Of a stretch of 64,000 nucleotides of DNA, positions 1 through 9,541 are shown piece by piece. The notes beneath the pieces were generated by a model. The model was not told where the DNA came from, did not search any database, and saw only the letters and a program-made list of their open reading frames with translations. The stretch lies in NCBI GenBank assembly GCA_005787585.1, contig SYAL01000047.1, positions 62,001 through 126,000 on the forward strand, in the 5' to 3' direction. How positions within the stretch are numbered: position 1 is the stretch's first letter; each line of letters opens with the position of its first letter. This stretch comes from Bacteroidota bacterium. GTDB taxonomy: Bacteria; Bacteroidota; Bacteroidia; B-17B0; Aurantibacillaceae. The translations under genes and the position numbers were made by a program.

Positions 1-400
1 TCCTTTTGAAAAAGGGATAAGAAAATCTTTAAACTTTGGTCACACCATTGGTCATGCTATAGAATCAGAGTTCTTAAATTCAAAGGCGCCTTTACTTCAT
101 GGAGAAGCTGTTCTTATTGGCTTATTAATAGAAAGTAGAATTTCATATCAAAAACAATTAATTCCAAAATCTGTACTTTTAGAAATTTATTTAGTTTTAA
201 CTTCTCATTTCAAGCCTCGGTCAATATCTAAAATATCTATTTCTTCAATTATTAATCGAATTAAAAATGATAAAAAGACATCAAAAAATATTTTTTTATT
301 TTCTTTAATTAATGGTATTGGCTCTTTTAAACTAGATGTTATTGTAAGCGAAACTCAAATTAAAAAAGCGATAATGGACCACAATAAATTGATTAGATGA
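1..400 (+). CDS. aroB: 3-dehydroquinate synthase, C-terminal part (5' end outside window)
   Basis: This is the tail of 3-dehydroquinate synthase, the second shikimate-pathway enzyme, which converts DAHP to 3-dehydroquinate in the cytoplasm. The frame is open from base 2 to the TGA at 398-400 and gives about 132 residues. The visible motifs NFGHTIGHAIE and HGEAV hold the histidines that bind the catalytic zinc in this family. The stop overlaps the aroA start as ATGA, so the two shikimate genes are translationally coupled. The N-terminal NAD-binding half lies outside the window. Identity is clear from the zinc-site motifs and from the next gene. Confidence 0.93.
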   Translation, partial: PFEKGIRKSLNFGHTIGHAIESEFLNSKAPLLHGEAVLIGLLIESRISYQKQLIPKSVLLEIYLVLTSHFKPRSISKISISSIINRIKNDKKTSKNIFLFSLINGIGSFKLDVIVSETQIKKAIMDHNKLIR

Positions 401-1635
401 TTCAAATAATTGCCCCGAAACTTCCAATTAATTGCAGTATTAATTTATCTGGTTCAAAAAGTATTAGTAATCGTTTATTATTATTAAGGCAAATATTAGA
501 TTTAAAAATCGAAATAAAAAATTTATCAGATTCAGAAGATACTAAGATTTTATTAAAAGCGCTTCGTCAAATTAAAGAAGAAAAAAATAAAAATATAAAT
601 GTTTTTGATGCCGGAACTGACATGCGGTTTTTAACTGCATTACTAGCAATTAAAAAAGGGAAGTGGACGATAACTGGTTCTGATAGAATGAAAAAAAGAC
701 CTATAGGCAAATTAGTTTCTGCATTAAAAAGTTTAGGCGCTGAAATAAAATTTCTTGAAAAAAAAGACTATCCACCTTTAGAAATTAAAGGCAAAATTCT
801 TTTAGGCGGTATTTTAAAAATTGATGCGAGCCAGAGTAGTCAATTTATTTCTGCTCTACTTCTTATTGCTCCAAAATTAAAAAATGGATTAATTTTAACT
901 TTGAAAAATCGAATTGTATCGTCGCCTTATATTGAGATGACGGTTGCCCTTTTAAAAAAATTTAAAGTCCCTATTTCTAAACACAAAAATACTTATACTG
1001 TTAATTCGAACTCAAAATCAAAACAAATAAATAAAATAAAAATAGAGTCCGATTGGTCATCGGCATCATATTGGTATAGTATTTGTGCATTATCAAAAAA
1101 TGCCATAATAGAACTAAATTTTTTAAATAAAATAAGCTTACAGTCAGATTCAATACTTCCCGAACTTTATAAAAAATTGGGCGTAGAAACAAAATATAAA
1201 AAAAATTCTATTATTATTTATCAAAAAAAATTAAAAATAAAATCTATTAATTATGATTTTATAAATTGTCCTGATATTGCTCAAACATTCGCAGTTACTT
1301 GTTTTGGATTAGGTGTTTGTGCTAAATTAATTGGTTTATCTACTTTAAAGTTTAAAGAAAGTGATAGGATTATTGCTTTAAAAACAGAATTAGAAAAAAT
1401 GGGAGCTAAATTAGCGATAACAAATAATTCAATTGAATTAAAAAAATCAAAACCTATACTTTTTAAAGGCATAGTCGAAACCTATAAAGATCATCGGATG
1501 GCGATGAGTTTTACCCCTTTAGCTTTAGTTTATAAATCAATTAAAATTGCTAATCCAGATATTGTTTCAAAGTCTTATCCCCGTTTTTGGAAAGATTTGA
1601 AATCAGTTGGTTTTAGTGTAAATTTATGCTCATAA
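397..1635 (+). CDS. aroA: 3-phosphoshikimate 1-carboxyvinyltransferase (EPSP synthase)
   Basis: EPSP synthase transfers enolpyruvate from PEP to shikimate-3-phosphate, the sixth step towards chorismate. The 412-residue product is close to the usual length of about 420-430. Visible motifs are LSGSKSISNR near the N-terminus (the substrate-binding Lys/Ser region), GTDMRFLTALLA around residue 75, KESDRI around residue 320 and DHRMAMS near residue 365. The ATG overlaps the aroB stop by four bases. The tatC start follows three bases after the stop, so aroB-aroA-tatC read as one transcription unit. Lysine and asparagine are abundant, as elsewhere in this AT-rich genome. The assignment is secure. Confidence 0.96.
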   Translation: MIQIIAPKLPINCSINLSGSKSISNRLLLLRQILDLKIEIKNLSDSEDTKILLKALRQIKEEKNKNINVFDAGTDMRFLTALLAIKKGKWTITGSDRMKKRPIGKLVSALKSLGAEIKFLEKKDYPPLEIKGKILLGGILKIDASQSSQFISALLLIAPKLKNGLILTLKNRIVSSPYIEMTVALLKKFKVPISKHKNTYTVNSNSKSKQINKIKIESDWSSASYWYSICALSKNAIIELNFLNKISLQSDSILPELYKKLGVETKYKKNSIIIYQKKLKIKSINYDFINCPDIAQTFAVTCFGLGVCAKLIGLSTLKFKESDRIIALKTELEKMGAKLAITNNSIELKKSKPILFKGIVETYKDHRMAMSFTPLALVYKSIKIANPDIVSKSYPRFWKDLKSVGFSVNLCS

Positions 1636-1638
1636 TTT

Positions 1639-2478
1639 ATGGCTTTTTTCGATTCATTTAAAAATAAATCAAATGCCTCCCAAATGTCATTTCTTCAACA
1701 TATAGATGCGTTTAGATGGCATCTGGTTAGAAGTGTGGCTTTTATTTTAATATTTTCGATAGCTGCTTTTTGTTACAATAATTTTATTTTTGATACAATT
1801 ATTTTTGGGCCATTAAATCAAAATTTTATTTCTTACCGAGCTCTTTGTTCTTTAGGGCATAAAATTGGCGCTGGTAATATTATGTGTATGATAATAAAAC
1901 CAGCTCATCTTCAAACTTTAAGCGCTTCTGAACAATTTTTTAATCATATGTGGATTTCTTTTTTATGTGGAATAATTATCGGCTTCCCTTTTATACTATG
2001 GGAATTATGGAAATTTATTCGTCCAGCATTAAGAAATAAAGAAATCGGGCCTGTAAAAACATTTATATTTATTGCTTCTATATTATTTTTAATCGGTGTC
2101 TTTTTTGGCTATTTTTTATTATTCCCAATGAGTTATAATTTTTTAATCAATTATCAAGTTTCTTCAAGTGGCATAGTTCAAACTCAAAATACATTTGATG
2201 ATTATATCTCATTAATCAGCACCATGACATTAGTAGCAGGTATAATTTTCGAAATGCCTATTTTAGTTTATTTTTTAACCCGCATGACTTTAATTACCCC
2301 TTCTTTTATGCGTAAATACCGAAAACACGCTTTGGTAATAATATTAATTGCTGCTGCAGTAATCACCCCTAGTCCTGATGTTACCTCTCAAATGATAGTT
2401 GCTGTTCCAATGTATTTATTGTATGAAATAAGTGTTTTTATATCGGTTTGGGTAATAAAGAAACATAAATTAAGCTGA
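1639..2478 (+). CDS. tatC: Sec-independent (Tat) protein translocase subunit TatC
   Basis: TatC is the integral inner-membrane receptor of the twin-arginine translocation system and recognises signal peptides of folded cargo. The 279-residue protein begins with a short cytoplasmic segment containing MSFLQHIDAFRWHLVRS, which corresponds to the conserved N-terminal 'HLxELRxR' region. About six hydrophobic segments follow, with the typical FPFILWELWKFIRPAL stretch in the middle. The loop between the first two membrane segments is longer than in E. coli, as is common in Bacteroidota. It lies three bases behind aroA. No tatA or tatB gene is visible in the window. Confidence 0.95.
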   Translation: MAFFDSFKNKSNASQMSFLQHIDAFRWHLVRSVAFILIFSIAAFCYNNFIFDTIIFGPLNQNFISYRALCSLGHKIGAGNIMCMIIKPAHLQTLSASEQFFNHMWISFLCGIIIGFPFILWELWKFIRPALRNKEIGPVKTFIFIASILFLIGVFFGYFLLFPMSYNFLINYQVSSSGIVQTQNTFDDYISLISTMTLVAGIIFEMPILVYFLTRMTLITPSFMRKYRKHALVIILIAAAVITPSPDVTSQMIVAVPMYLLYEISVFISVWVIKKHKLS

Positions 2479-2544
2479 AAATTAATATAGTTATTTAGCA
2501 ATTATTTAGTTTTATGCTTAAAATTTATTTTGATTTTATTTGAT

Positions 2545-3303
2545 TTAGCATTTTAATTGCCTATAAAATTCTGAAGCAATTATCGAACATGCTATAGCCG
2601 CATTAAGAGACTCTATCTTATTATTATTAGCTGGAATAGAAATTAATCGTGATGTTTTTTTTAAATTTTCTTCACTTATGCCATTTGCTTCATTGCCAAT
2701 AATAATTAAGCCGTTTTTTAAAATCTCTTTGTAAATACTTTTCCCCTTTAAAACTGTTCCGTAAATATTTTTAATATTATTCTTTTGGATTAGTTCATTT
2801 AATTCTATATATACTAAGCCCACTCTCAAAAACGAGCCCATTGTAGCTTGAATTACTTTTGGATTATACAACTCACAACTTGTTGGCGAACAATAAATAG
2901 TATTTATGCCAAACCAATCTGCTAAACGAATTATGGTGCCCATATTCCCTGGATCTCGAATATCATCTAGATAAAAAGTAAAATTATTATTAAAATTAAA
3001 TATTAAAGCGCGCTCTTTAAAATAATTACAAATTGCTACAACCTGATTTGGATTAATTTGATTACTTATTTTTTTTAATTCATCTTCCGTAATTTTCGTA
3101 ACTTTTATTTGTAATTGCCTTAGTTTTAATGTGTTTTTATGAATAAAATCGTTTGTGGCAAAAATATGTTCAATTATTATTGGCGATTCATTTATTATTT
3201 CATTAACAGTTTTTAAGCCTTCTGCAAGGAATATTTTTTTTTCTTCTCGATTTTTTTTTATTTGAAGTGCCTGTATTTCTTTTATTTGATTTTTACTAAG
3301 CAT
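2545..3303 (-). CDS. SpoU/TrmH-family RNA 2'-O-methyltransferase
   Basis: This SPOUT-class enzyme should transfer a methyl group from SAM to a ribose 2'-OH in rRNA or tRNA. The 252-residue protein has an N-terminal substrate-binding domain (roughly residues 1-95). The C-terminal knot domain shows the three SpoU motifs: DDIRDPGNMGTIIRLADWFG near residue 115, IIIGNEANGIS near residue 200 and SIPANNNKIESLNAAIA near residue 225. The motif order and length fit the TrmH/RlmB group, but which nucleotide it modifies cannot be read from sequence. It is divergent from the TamL-like gene with only 36 bases between the starts. Confidence 0.9.
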   Translation of the reverse strand: MLSKNQIKEIQALQIKKNREEKKIFLAEGLKTVNEIINESPIIIEHIFATNDFIHKNTLKLRQLQIKVTKITEDELKKISNQINPNQVVAICNYFKERALIFNFNNNFTFYLDDIRDPGNMGTIIRLADWFGINTIYCSPTSCELYNPKVIQATMGSFLRVGLVYIELNELIQKNNIKNIYGTVLKGKSIYKEILKNGLIIIGNEANGISEENLKKTSRLISIPANNNKIESLNAAIACSIIASEFYRQLKC

Positions 3304-3339
3304 AATTTACCCTAAATTAGCATAATTTATTGATTCATT

Positions 3340-5859
3340 TTGAAATTAAAAATAAAAATAGAAAACAAAGGTTATACTGAAATTCGAGTAATTTATTTTA
3401 TACTGTCCCTTTCTATCTTCTTTATTTTTTCCTGCAATTCTTCAAAAAAATTATTACCTAATCAATATATTTTGGATAAAATTGATGTAGAAAATGTTAA
3501 AGCAACAAATTTACCTAAAGAAAATTTTGAAGCTTTTTATAGACAAAAGCCGAATAGGAAGTTTTTACGAAAAATTGATTTTTATGTCTGGTGGTATAAT
3601 TTATTTGATGAACAAAAAATAAATCAAAAAAAAATAAACCGAAATTTATCATACGATCAAAAAAACACAAATACGTATTTGCGTTTCGAAAAGTTAAATG
3701 CCAAACGTCTTAAAAAAGGTAAAAAACCAAAAACTCCTAAATTAAAAAATCTTGAAACCCCTATTTTACTAGAAAGTATTCGAGATATTGGAGAGCCTGC
3801 TGTTATATTAGACTCCACACTTATAAAACAAACAAAGATCCAAATATCTAAATACTTATTTAGTAAAGGGTTTTTAAATAATGAAGTAACTGATAGCATC
3901 TATATCAAAAGTAAATCAAAACGCGCATCGGTAATGTTTAATCTAATTCCAAAAAAGGTTTATAAGATTCAAAGTATTAATTATAAAATAGACGATGTTA
4001 ATCTTGGCTCATTAATTTTAAATGATAGTTCTAATTGTCTTTTAAAAAGAGGGATGAATTATGATTCTGAAGCTCTTTTGTCAGAACGACACAGAATTAC
4101 AGAACTTCTACTAAATAATGGATATTACTATTTTGAAAGTGCATATATTAACTTTGATGTAGATTCAAATTATAATAATCACAATGTTTCTATATTAATC
4201 CATCTAAAACAATTTGAAAAATCATTGGAAAGCAACTTAGATTCAACTATTTATTTAAATCACCCTCGTTATTTATTAGAAAATATTTATGTAATAACAG
4301 AATCTATTGTCGGAAATATTAAAGAAGCAAATTTTAAGGATTCTATTAAAAGTATTTTAAACGAGCTTATTTTTCTATCTAATGATAATCTAGCTTATAA
4401 AAAATCGCTATTTTTAGACAATATAAATCTATATAAAGGTCAATGGTTTAGAAAAGATTCAGCTGAACAAGCCTATAAACAGTTATTAAGTCTTGGTGTA
4501 TTTAAAAATGTAACAATTCAATTTTTTTTAAATAATAAAATCTTTAATCGTTTAGATTGCTATATCGTTTGTTCTCCAATGATTAAACAATCAATCACTT
4601 CTCAGATAGAAGGAACAAATACAAGTGGAAATATTGGTATAGATGGAAGTGTGGTTTATCAAAATAGAAATTTTTTTAAAGCAGGCGAGTTATTAGAACT
4701 AAAACTTGAGGGAAACATAATAGCTCAAACACAATTTAACTCCGATATTACAGATGATTATGGCATAAACCAATTACAAAAAAAATTTAATACTATTCAA
4801 TTTGGTCCCGAACTTACATTTTCTATTCCAAGGGCGTTTTTCCCATTTTCATTATTAAAATTTAAAAAAAGTGTGACACCTCAAACTTTCATTAAAACAT
4901 CTTTAAATTATCAATCAAGTCCTAAATTTAATAGAGTTATTTCTGATATTAATTATGGATTTTATTTAAAAAACCGTCAAAAACAAATTAAACACGAATT
5001 AGTGCCAATAGAAATTTACTATGTTAATGCAACTCTTTCTGATGAATTCTCGAATAATCTCAATGAATTAAAAGATGCCTTTTTATTAAATTCATTTCAG
5101 AATCATATTACCACTTTAAGTAAATATGTGTTCACCTTTAATTCAAAAGAAAACTTTAATATCGATAAAAAAGCCTCTTATTACCTAAGAATTAATATTC
5201 AATCATCAGGCACAATTTTAAGAAATCTTTATAAACTATCTGGTACAAAAAGCGATTCATTGAACCAGTATTTAATTGACAAAATTCCTTTTGCCCAATT
5301 TATAAAAACCGATTTAGACTTTAGAACTAATGTTCCTATAACTAAAAAAACAAAATTAGTTTATCGAATAGCCGCTGGTATTGGTAAGCCTTTATATAAT
5401 TTAAATGTGTTGCCATATGAACAAAGTTTTTTTAGTGGGGGGCCAAATAGTATAAGGGCCTGGAGAGCCAGAACATTAGGCCCAGGTGGTTATAATCCTT
5501 ATAATAATTTAAGTCAATTTGATAAAATTGGAGATATTTTAATGGAAGGAAACATCGAATTTCGCTTTCCAATGTTTGCTTCTTTTAATGGAGCATTTTT
5601 TATTGATGCAGGAAATATTTGGAGGATTCAGCCAGATATTAATAAAAAAGATGGAGAGTTTTTAATAAATAAGTTTGCAGATCAAATAGCTATTGGGTCT
5701 GGATTTGGATTGAGATGGGATCTTAACTTTTTTGTAATTCGTTTAGATATTGGCATTCCTTTAAAAGATCCTAAACTTTTATCTGGTGACCGCTGGACTT
5801 TTGATAAAAAACCTTTAAATTACTCTGTTCTTAACTTCGGTATTGGTTATCCATTTTAA
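3340..5859 (+). CDS. TamL-like lipidated Omp85 outer-membrane protein
   Basis: This is a BamA/TamA-type outer-membrane barrel protein of 839 residues. The only usable start is the TTG at 3340, because no ATG occurs before residue 190. The N-terminus is a lipoprotein-like signal with a hydrophobic run ending FFIFSC (Cys32), which is the hallmark of the Bacteroidota TamL variant. A soluble POTRA-like region occupies roughly residues 40-430, and a C-terminal 16-strand-type barrel follows with the motif GGPNSIRAWRARTLGPGGY at about residue 705. The C-terminus ends in aromatic YPF, as Omp85 proteins do. The role is probably insertion of a subset of outer-membrane proteins or lipid traffic, inferred from the family. 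No tamB gene is adjacent. Confidence 0.85.
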   Translation: MKLKIKIENKGYTEIRVIYFILSLSIFFIFSCNSSKKLLPNQYILDKIDVENVKATNLPKENFEAFYRQKPNRKFLRKIDFYVWWYNLFDEQKINQKKINRNLSYDQKNTNTYLRFEKLNAKRLKKGKKPKTPKLKNLETPILLESIRDIGEPAVILDSTLIKQTKIQISKYLFSKGFLNNEVTDSIYIKSKSKRASVMFNLIPKKVYKIQSINYKIDDVNLGSLILNDSSNCLLKRGMNYDSEALLSERHRITELLLNNGYYYFESAYINFDVDSNYNNHNVSILIHLKQFEKSLESNLDSTIYLNHPRYLLENIYVITESIVGNIKEANFKDSIKSILNELIFLSNDNLAYKKSLFLDNINLYKGQWFRKDSAEQAYKQLLSLGVFKNVTIQFFLNNKIFNRLDCYIVCSPMIKQSITSQIEGTNTSGNIGIDGSVVYQNRNFFKAGELLELKLEGNIIAQTQFNSDITDDYGINQLQKKFNTIQFGPELTFSIPRAFFPFSLLKFKKSVTPQTFIKTSLNYQSSPKFNRVISDINYGFYLKNRQKQIKHELVPIEIYYVNATLSDEFSNNLNELKDAFLLNSFQNHITTLSKYVFTFNSKENFNIDKKASYYLRINIQSSGTILRNLYKLSGTKSDSLNQYLIDKIPFAQFIKTDLDFRTNVPITKKTKLVYRIAAGIGKPLYNLNVLPYEQSFFSGGPNSIRAWRARTLGPGGYNPYNNLSQFDKIGDILMEGNIEFRFPMFASFNGAFFIDAGNIWRIQPDINKKDGEFLINKFADQIAIGSGFGLRWDLNFFVIRLDIGIPLKDPKLLSGDRWTFDKKPLNYSVLNFGIGYPF

Positions 5860-6035
5860 TTTCGAGTCTATTTTGTTACACTTATTTATAAAATAATATT
5901 ATATAAATTTATAAATTAATCCCAATTATAATTTTAATAGATTTCGTTTCCAAAAGCTACTCTAAAATAAATGAAAAAAAATCATAATTAATTGAGTTTA
6001 ATTTTGATATAAAATTGATATATAATAGTTTAAAA

Positions 6036-7853
6036 TCAAACTTTAAAAAAACGCTCAATACTTTTTTCTGTTTGTTTACTTAATTTTAGTTCAGGGGCAT
6101 GATGTGGTTTTTTTCTTGCATCAATAATCATTGGCCCTTCACAAGACCAATGTTTATTCTCTGTTTTCTCTCCTACTCCATATATATCATAACTTGGATT
6201 GCTTCTGGTATAGGTAATCCAAACATAATCATTTAAATTATCTGAAGCTGGCTTAAATTCAAAATCATCGTATATTATAATTTGAACAATTCCATTAAAC
6301 TCTTCTTTTTTCTTCTCAATCCAATCCGCCAATTTTTTTATTTCCAACTTAGCATTGTTGTAATTGGTAAATGGGCTCAATGTAATTGCGATTACACCAT
6401 CCATAATTAATACGGGCTTACAAATAAATTCACAATTATTTATTTCATCTGGTATAATTAAGCTAAGCTCTCTTTTTTGTTTACCATAAGCCGCCATCAC
6501 TAACTTACTGCCTTGGTTTAGATCATTGCCGCTATAATCTAAAGTGTCTATAGATGTTTTTGTATAAAAATGTAAATCGCGACTCAAATCTATTCTTTCA
6601 AAAACATGTTTAAAAAAATTTTTAATATTATGACAATTAATTTCTTTATCGGGGTCGCCACTAATAATTAAATATTTTGCCAAACTTAATTGACCTGTTC
6701 CTAAAATATGGTTAGCCTGTGTTAATAATTCGGCAGGTGCTTCGTTTATTAAAAAAGGAGTGTAACGTTCGCTGCCAACAGCTAGTAACAAAGGATGAAC
6801 TCCAGCGGCATCTACCGCATTAATTTCTTTAATTCCAGGTATTTCTTTAGCCACAGCACTTCCACTTATTTCATGAATTAAAGCGCCAAAAGCAGTATCT
6901 TCTTGGGGCGGTCTACCAACAACTGTAAATGGCCAAATTGCATTTTGTTTTGCATATACTTTATGAACCCGCATTAATGGAAAAGGATGTTGTAAACTAT
7001 AGTATCCTAAATGGTCTCCAAAAGGACCTTCAGGCTTGTTTTCATTAGGATACACTTCTCCAGTAATAACAAAATCTGCATCTAAAGAAATACAAAAGCC
7101 ATCATGATAATCATATTTAAATCTTTTTCCTGCCAAAGCTCCAGCAAAAATTAATTCGCTTATTCCCTCAGGTAAAGGCATTACTGCCGCTAAAGAATGA
7201 GCAGGGGGGCCCCCAATAAAAACACTTACTTTTAAAGGCTTATTTTGTTTATTAGTTTTTGACTGATGAACGCCTATGCCCCTGTGTAGCTGATAATGAA
7301 GTCCTATTTCTTTATTTAAGTCATAAGCGTTGCCATTAAGTTGAATTCGATACATACCCAAATTAGAATTCATAACACCAGGCTGATCAATATCTTCAGA
7401 ATAAACTTGGGGCAATGTGATAAATGCACCTCCATCCATTGGCCAATGATGAATTAATGGCAGATCAGAAATTTGAATTTCTTCAAATCCAGCTGTTTTA
7501 AAAGATCCTTTTTTTGGCAGTGCTTTAATGGCTGAAATCGCTAATGATAAATAACGCCATGGTTTCTTAATTGCCAGCATTGGATTGTTTCTTAAAACAA
7601 CCATATTTTTAACAGGCTCAAATGTATCGCGAAACATAAATTTACTTCGATCAATGGAGCCAAATAAATTACTTACAGCTTTGTATTTACATCCTTTTAT
7701 ATTTTCAAATAAAATGGCTTGAGCTCCTTTTTCAAATTGTTTTAAATGGATGGCCGCCATTTCTAGATAGGGATCAACCTCTTCTGTAATTCTAATTAAA
7801 TGTCCATTTTTTTCAAGGTCAAGAATACAATCGTTTAAACTTTTATATGCCAT
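6036..7853 (-). CDS. UbiD-family (prenylated-FMN) decarboxylase, probably in menaquinone synthesis
   Basis: This 605-residue protein belongs to the UbiD family of prenylated-FMN-dependent aromatic decarboxylases. Recognisable stretches include the N-terminal SLNDCILDLEKNGHLIRITEEV, VVGRPPQEDTAFGALIHE in the middle, and EGPFGDHLGYYS, which holds conserved Glu/Asp of the active-site region. It is longer than E. coli UbiD (about 500) but matches the 600-residue Bacteroidota form. This organism carries mqnC nearby, so the likely role is decarboxylation of a futalosine-pathway naphthoate intermediate (the MqnL role). That role is inferred from context, since the two genes are not co-transcribed. 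The UbiX-type prenyl-FMN synthase is not in the window. Confidence 0.87.
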   Translation of the reverse strand: MAYKSLNDCILDLEKNGHLIRITEEVDPYLEMAAIHLKQFEKGAQAILFENIKGCKYKAVSNLFGSIDRSKFMFRDTFEPVKNMVVLRNNPMLAIKKPWRYLSLAISAIKALPKKGSFKTAGFEEIQISDLPLIHHWPMDGGAFITLPQVYSEDIDQPGVMNSNLGMYRIQLNGNAYDLNKEIGLHYQLHRGIGVHQSKTNKQNKPLKVSVFIGGPPAHSLAAVMPLPEGISELIFAGALAGKRFKYDYHDGFCISLDADFVITGEVYPNENKPEGPFGDHLGYYSLQHPFPLMRVHKVYAKQNAIWPFTVVGRPPQEDTAFGALIHEISGSAVAKEIPGIKEINAVDAAGVHPLLLAVGSERYTPFLINEAPAELLTQANHILGTGQLSLAKYLIISGDPDKEINCHNIKNFFKHVFERIDLSRDLHFYTKTSIDTLDYSGNDLNQGSKLVMAAYGKQKRELSLIIPDEINNCEFICKPVLIMDGVIAITLSPFTNYNNAKLEIKKLADWIEKKKEEFNGIVQIIIYDDFEFKPASDNLNDYVWITYTRSNPSYDIYGVGEKTENKHWSCEGPMIIDARKKPHHAPELKLSKQTEKSIERFFKV

Positions 7854-8019
7854 TGTGCTAAAACAAGTGATTATAATTTTTGTTTATTTATTTTCTATTT
7901 TACAAATACTACAATGGTTTTATTAGATTTGTGAAGTTATAAATTTTTATTTAGTTCTCTGCCTGAGTTAAAAATTAAAGTGTTTATTAAAAAAAAATTT
8001 ATTTTCTTCATTCAATTTT

Positions 8020-8027
8020 TAAATTTG
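8020..8027 (+). promoter_or_regulatory. Possible -7 promoter element of the MazG-like gene
   Basis: TAAATTTG matches the Bacteroidota -7 consensus TAnnTTTG and ends 15 bases before the ATG at 8043. I see no convincing -33 TTG at the expected distance, so this is a partial promoter match only. Confidence 0.4.
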
Positions 8028-8042
8028 TAGACATTAATTGAT

Positions 8043-8369
8043 ATGCAAATATTAGAGGCACAAAAACAAATTGACGAGTGGATTAAAAAATTTGGAGTTC
8101 GTTATTTTAATGAACTAACCAATACAGCCATTTTAATGGAAGAAGTTGGCGAAGTTGCTCGAATAATGGCTCGACGTTACGGCGAACAAAGCGAAAAAGA
8201 AAGCGATAAAAATAAAAGTTTAGAAGACGAATTAGCCGATGTATTGTTTGTTTTAATTTGCATTGCTAATCAAACAGGTGTTAATTTGGAAGAGGCCTTA
8301 CAAAAAAATTTAACAAAAAAAACAAATCGCGATTTTGTTAGGCATTTAAATAACGACAAATTAAAATAA
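8043..8369 (+). CDS. MazG-like nucleotide pyrophosphohydrolase
   Basis: This small 108-residue all-alpha protein should hydrolyse nucleoside triphosphates to monophosphate and pyrophosphate, a house-cleaning activity. The metal-binding signature is complete: EEVGEVARIM near residue 30 (the ExxE half) and EDELADVLFVLI near residue 62 (the ExxD half). The helical pattern and length fit the single-domain MazG-like group rather than the two-domain E. coli MazG. It is transcribed alone, with a TAnnTTTG element just upstream, and runs convergently into purT with two bases between the stops. The substrate is unknown. Confidence 0.88.
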   Translation: MQILEAQKQIDEWIKKFGVRYFNELTNTAILMEEVGEVARIMARRYGEQSEKESDKNKSLEDELADVLFVLICIANQTGVNLEEALQKNLTKKTNRDFVRHLNNDKLK

Positions 8370-8371
8370 AT

Positions 8372-9535
8372 TTATTGTAAGGTGATTTGTTTAGCTAAAG
8401 CAACTGCTTTTTCTTTTGTTATTTTTATATCTGTTCCAAAATTATCGCTACACAAAACCACTGCCATTCGCCTAAATGGTCTTGTGCTAGGCTTATTGAA
8501 AATTTTAATATCTGTATTATCGTTTTGTAAAACATCGGCTATTCCTAAAAAATTTGGGCGTCCGCCCTCTTTTTTTGCAAGAACAACAGCTGATGCTCCA
8601 TTTTTTAATAAATCTATTTTTGGAATAGGCAAGCCTAAAATAGCCCTTGCATGTAATTCAAACTCGTTAAAGTTTTGTGTATTAGCTAAAGTTACCATGC
8701 CAGTGTCGTGTGGTCTTGGTGATAGCTCGCTAAAATAAACTCCTTTTTCTGTTAAGAAAAACTCTATCCCCCATATGCCATTTCCCCCCAATACTCTTGT
8801 TACCCTTTCAGCCATTTGTTGAGCTACTTTTAAATCTCTATCACTAATTGAGCAAGGCTGCCAACTTTCCTGGTAATCGCCACGCTCCTGCCTGTGTCCT
8901 ATAGGCGAACAAAATAAAGTAGGACCATTTTTTTGCGTTACAGTTAATAAAGTAATCTCTGAATTAAATTTAATAAATTCTTCTATAATCACTTCTTTAT
9001 AGTCTCCGCGAGACCCTTCCATGGCGTAAGTCCAACTTTTTAGAATGTCAGATTCTTCTTTTATTAGGCTTTGCCCTTTGCCACTACTACTCATTAATGG
9101 TTTCACCACACAGGGAATTCCAATTTTTGAAACTGCGATTTTAAACTCTTCAAATGTTGCCGCGTATAAATAATTAGCGGTACACAGGTTTAAATCTTTA
9201 GCCGCTAAATCTCGAATTGCCTTTCTGTTCATAGTAAAATTCGCAGCCTTGGCACTAGGAACTACTGTAATTCCTTGCTTTTCGTAATCATAAAAACGCT
9301 CTGTTCTTATCGCTTCAATTTCGGGTACAATTATATCGGGCTTATGCTTAGCTATAATTAAATCTAAAGCGTCTCCATCTAACATGTTTATAATTTCAAA
9401 TTCATGGGAGACTTGCATTGCTGGAGCTTCGCCATAACTATCAACAGCAATTACATATTGTCCTAACCGCTGCAAAGCAATTGCGACTTCTTTTCCTAGC
9501 TCTCCACTTCCGAGAATCATTATTTTTTTTTGCAT
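8372..9535 (-). CDS. purT: Formate-dependent phosphoribosylglycinamide formyltransferase 2
   Basis: PurT uses ATP and formate to formylate GAR to FGAR, the third step of de novo purine synthesis, without needing formyl-THF. The 387-residue protein is the normal length. It starts with a Rossmann-type pre-ATP-grasp domain ([20 protein letters not shown]) and continues with an ATP-grasp domain holding [15 protein letters not shown] (about residue 140) and the magnesium-site region [12 protein letters not shown] (about residue 270). It starts six bases after the mqnC stop on the same strand, so the two probably form an operon. purH, a later enzyme of the same pathway, lies 12 kb away. Confidence 0.95.
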   Translation of the reverse strand: MQKKIMILGSGELGKEVAIALQRLGQYVIAVDSYGEAPAMQVSHEFEIINMLDGDALDLIIAKHKPDIIVPEIEAIRTERFYDYEKQGITVVPSAKAANFTMNRKAIRDLAAKDLNLCTANYLYAATFEEFKIAVSKIGIPCVVKPLMSSSGKGQSLIKEESDILKSWTYAMEGSRGDYKEVIIEEFIKFNSEITLLTVTQKNGPTLFCSPIGHRQERGDYQESWQPCSISDRDLKVAQQMAERVTRVLGGNGIWGIEFFLTEKGVYFSELSPRPHDTGMVTLANTQNFNEFELHARAILGLPIPKIDLLKNGASAVVLAKKEGGRPNFLGIADVLQNDNTDIKIFNKPSTRPFRRMAVVLCSDNFGTDIKITKEKAVALAKQITLQ

Positions 9536-9541
9536 AAAATT

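Noticed and set aside
8382-8738. A 118-residue plus-strand ORF opposite purT.
   Set aside because: purT is fully conserved across this interval, and the opposite frame has no recognisable features.
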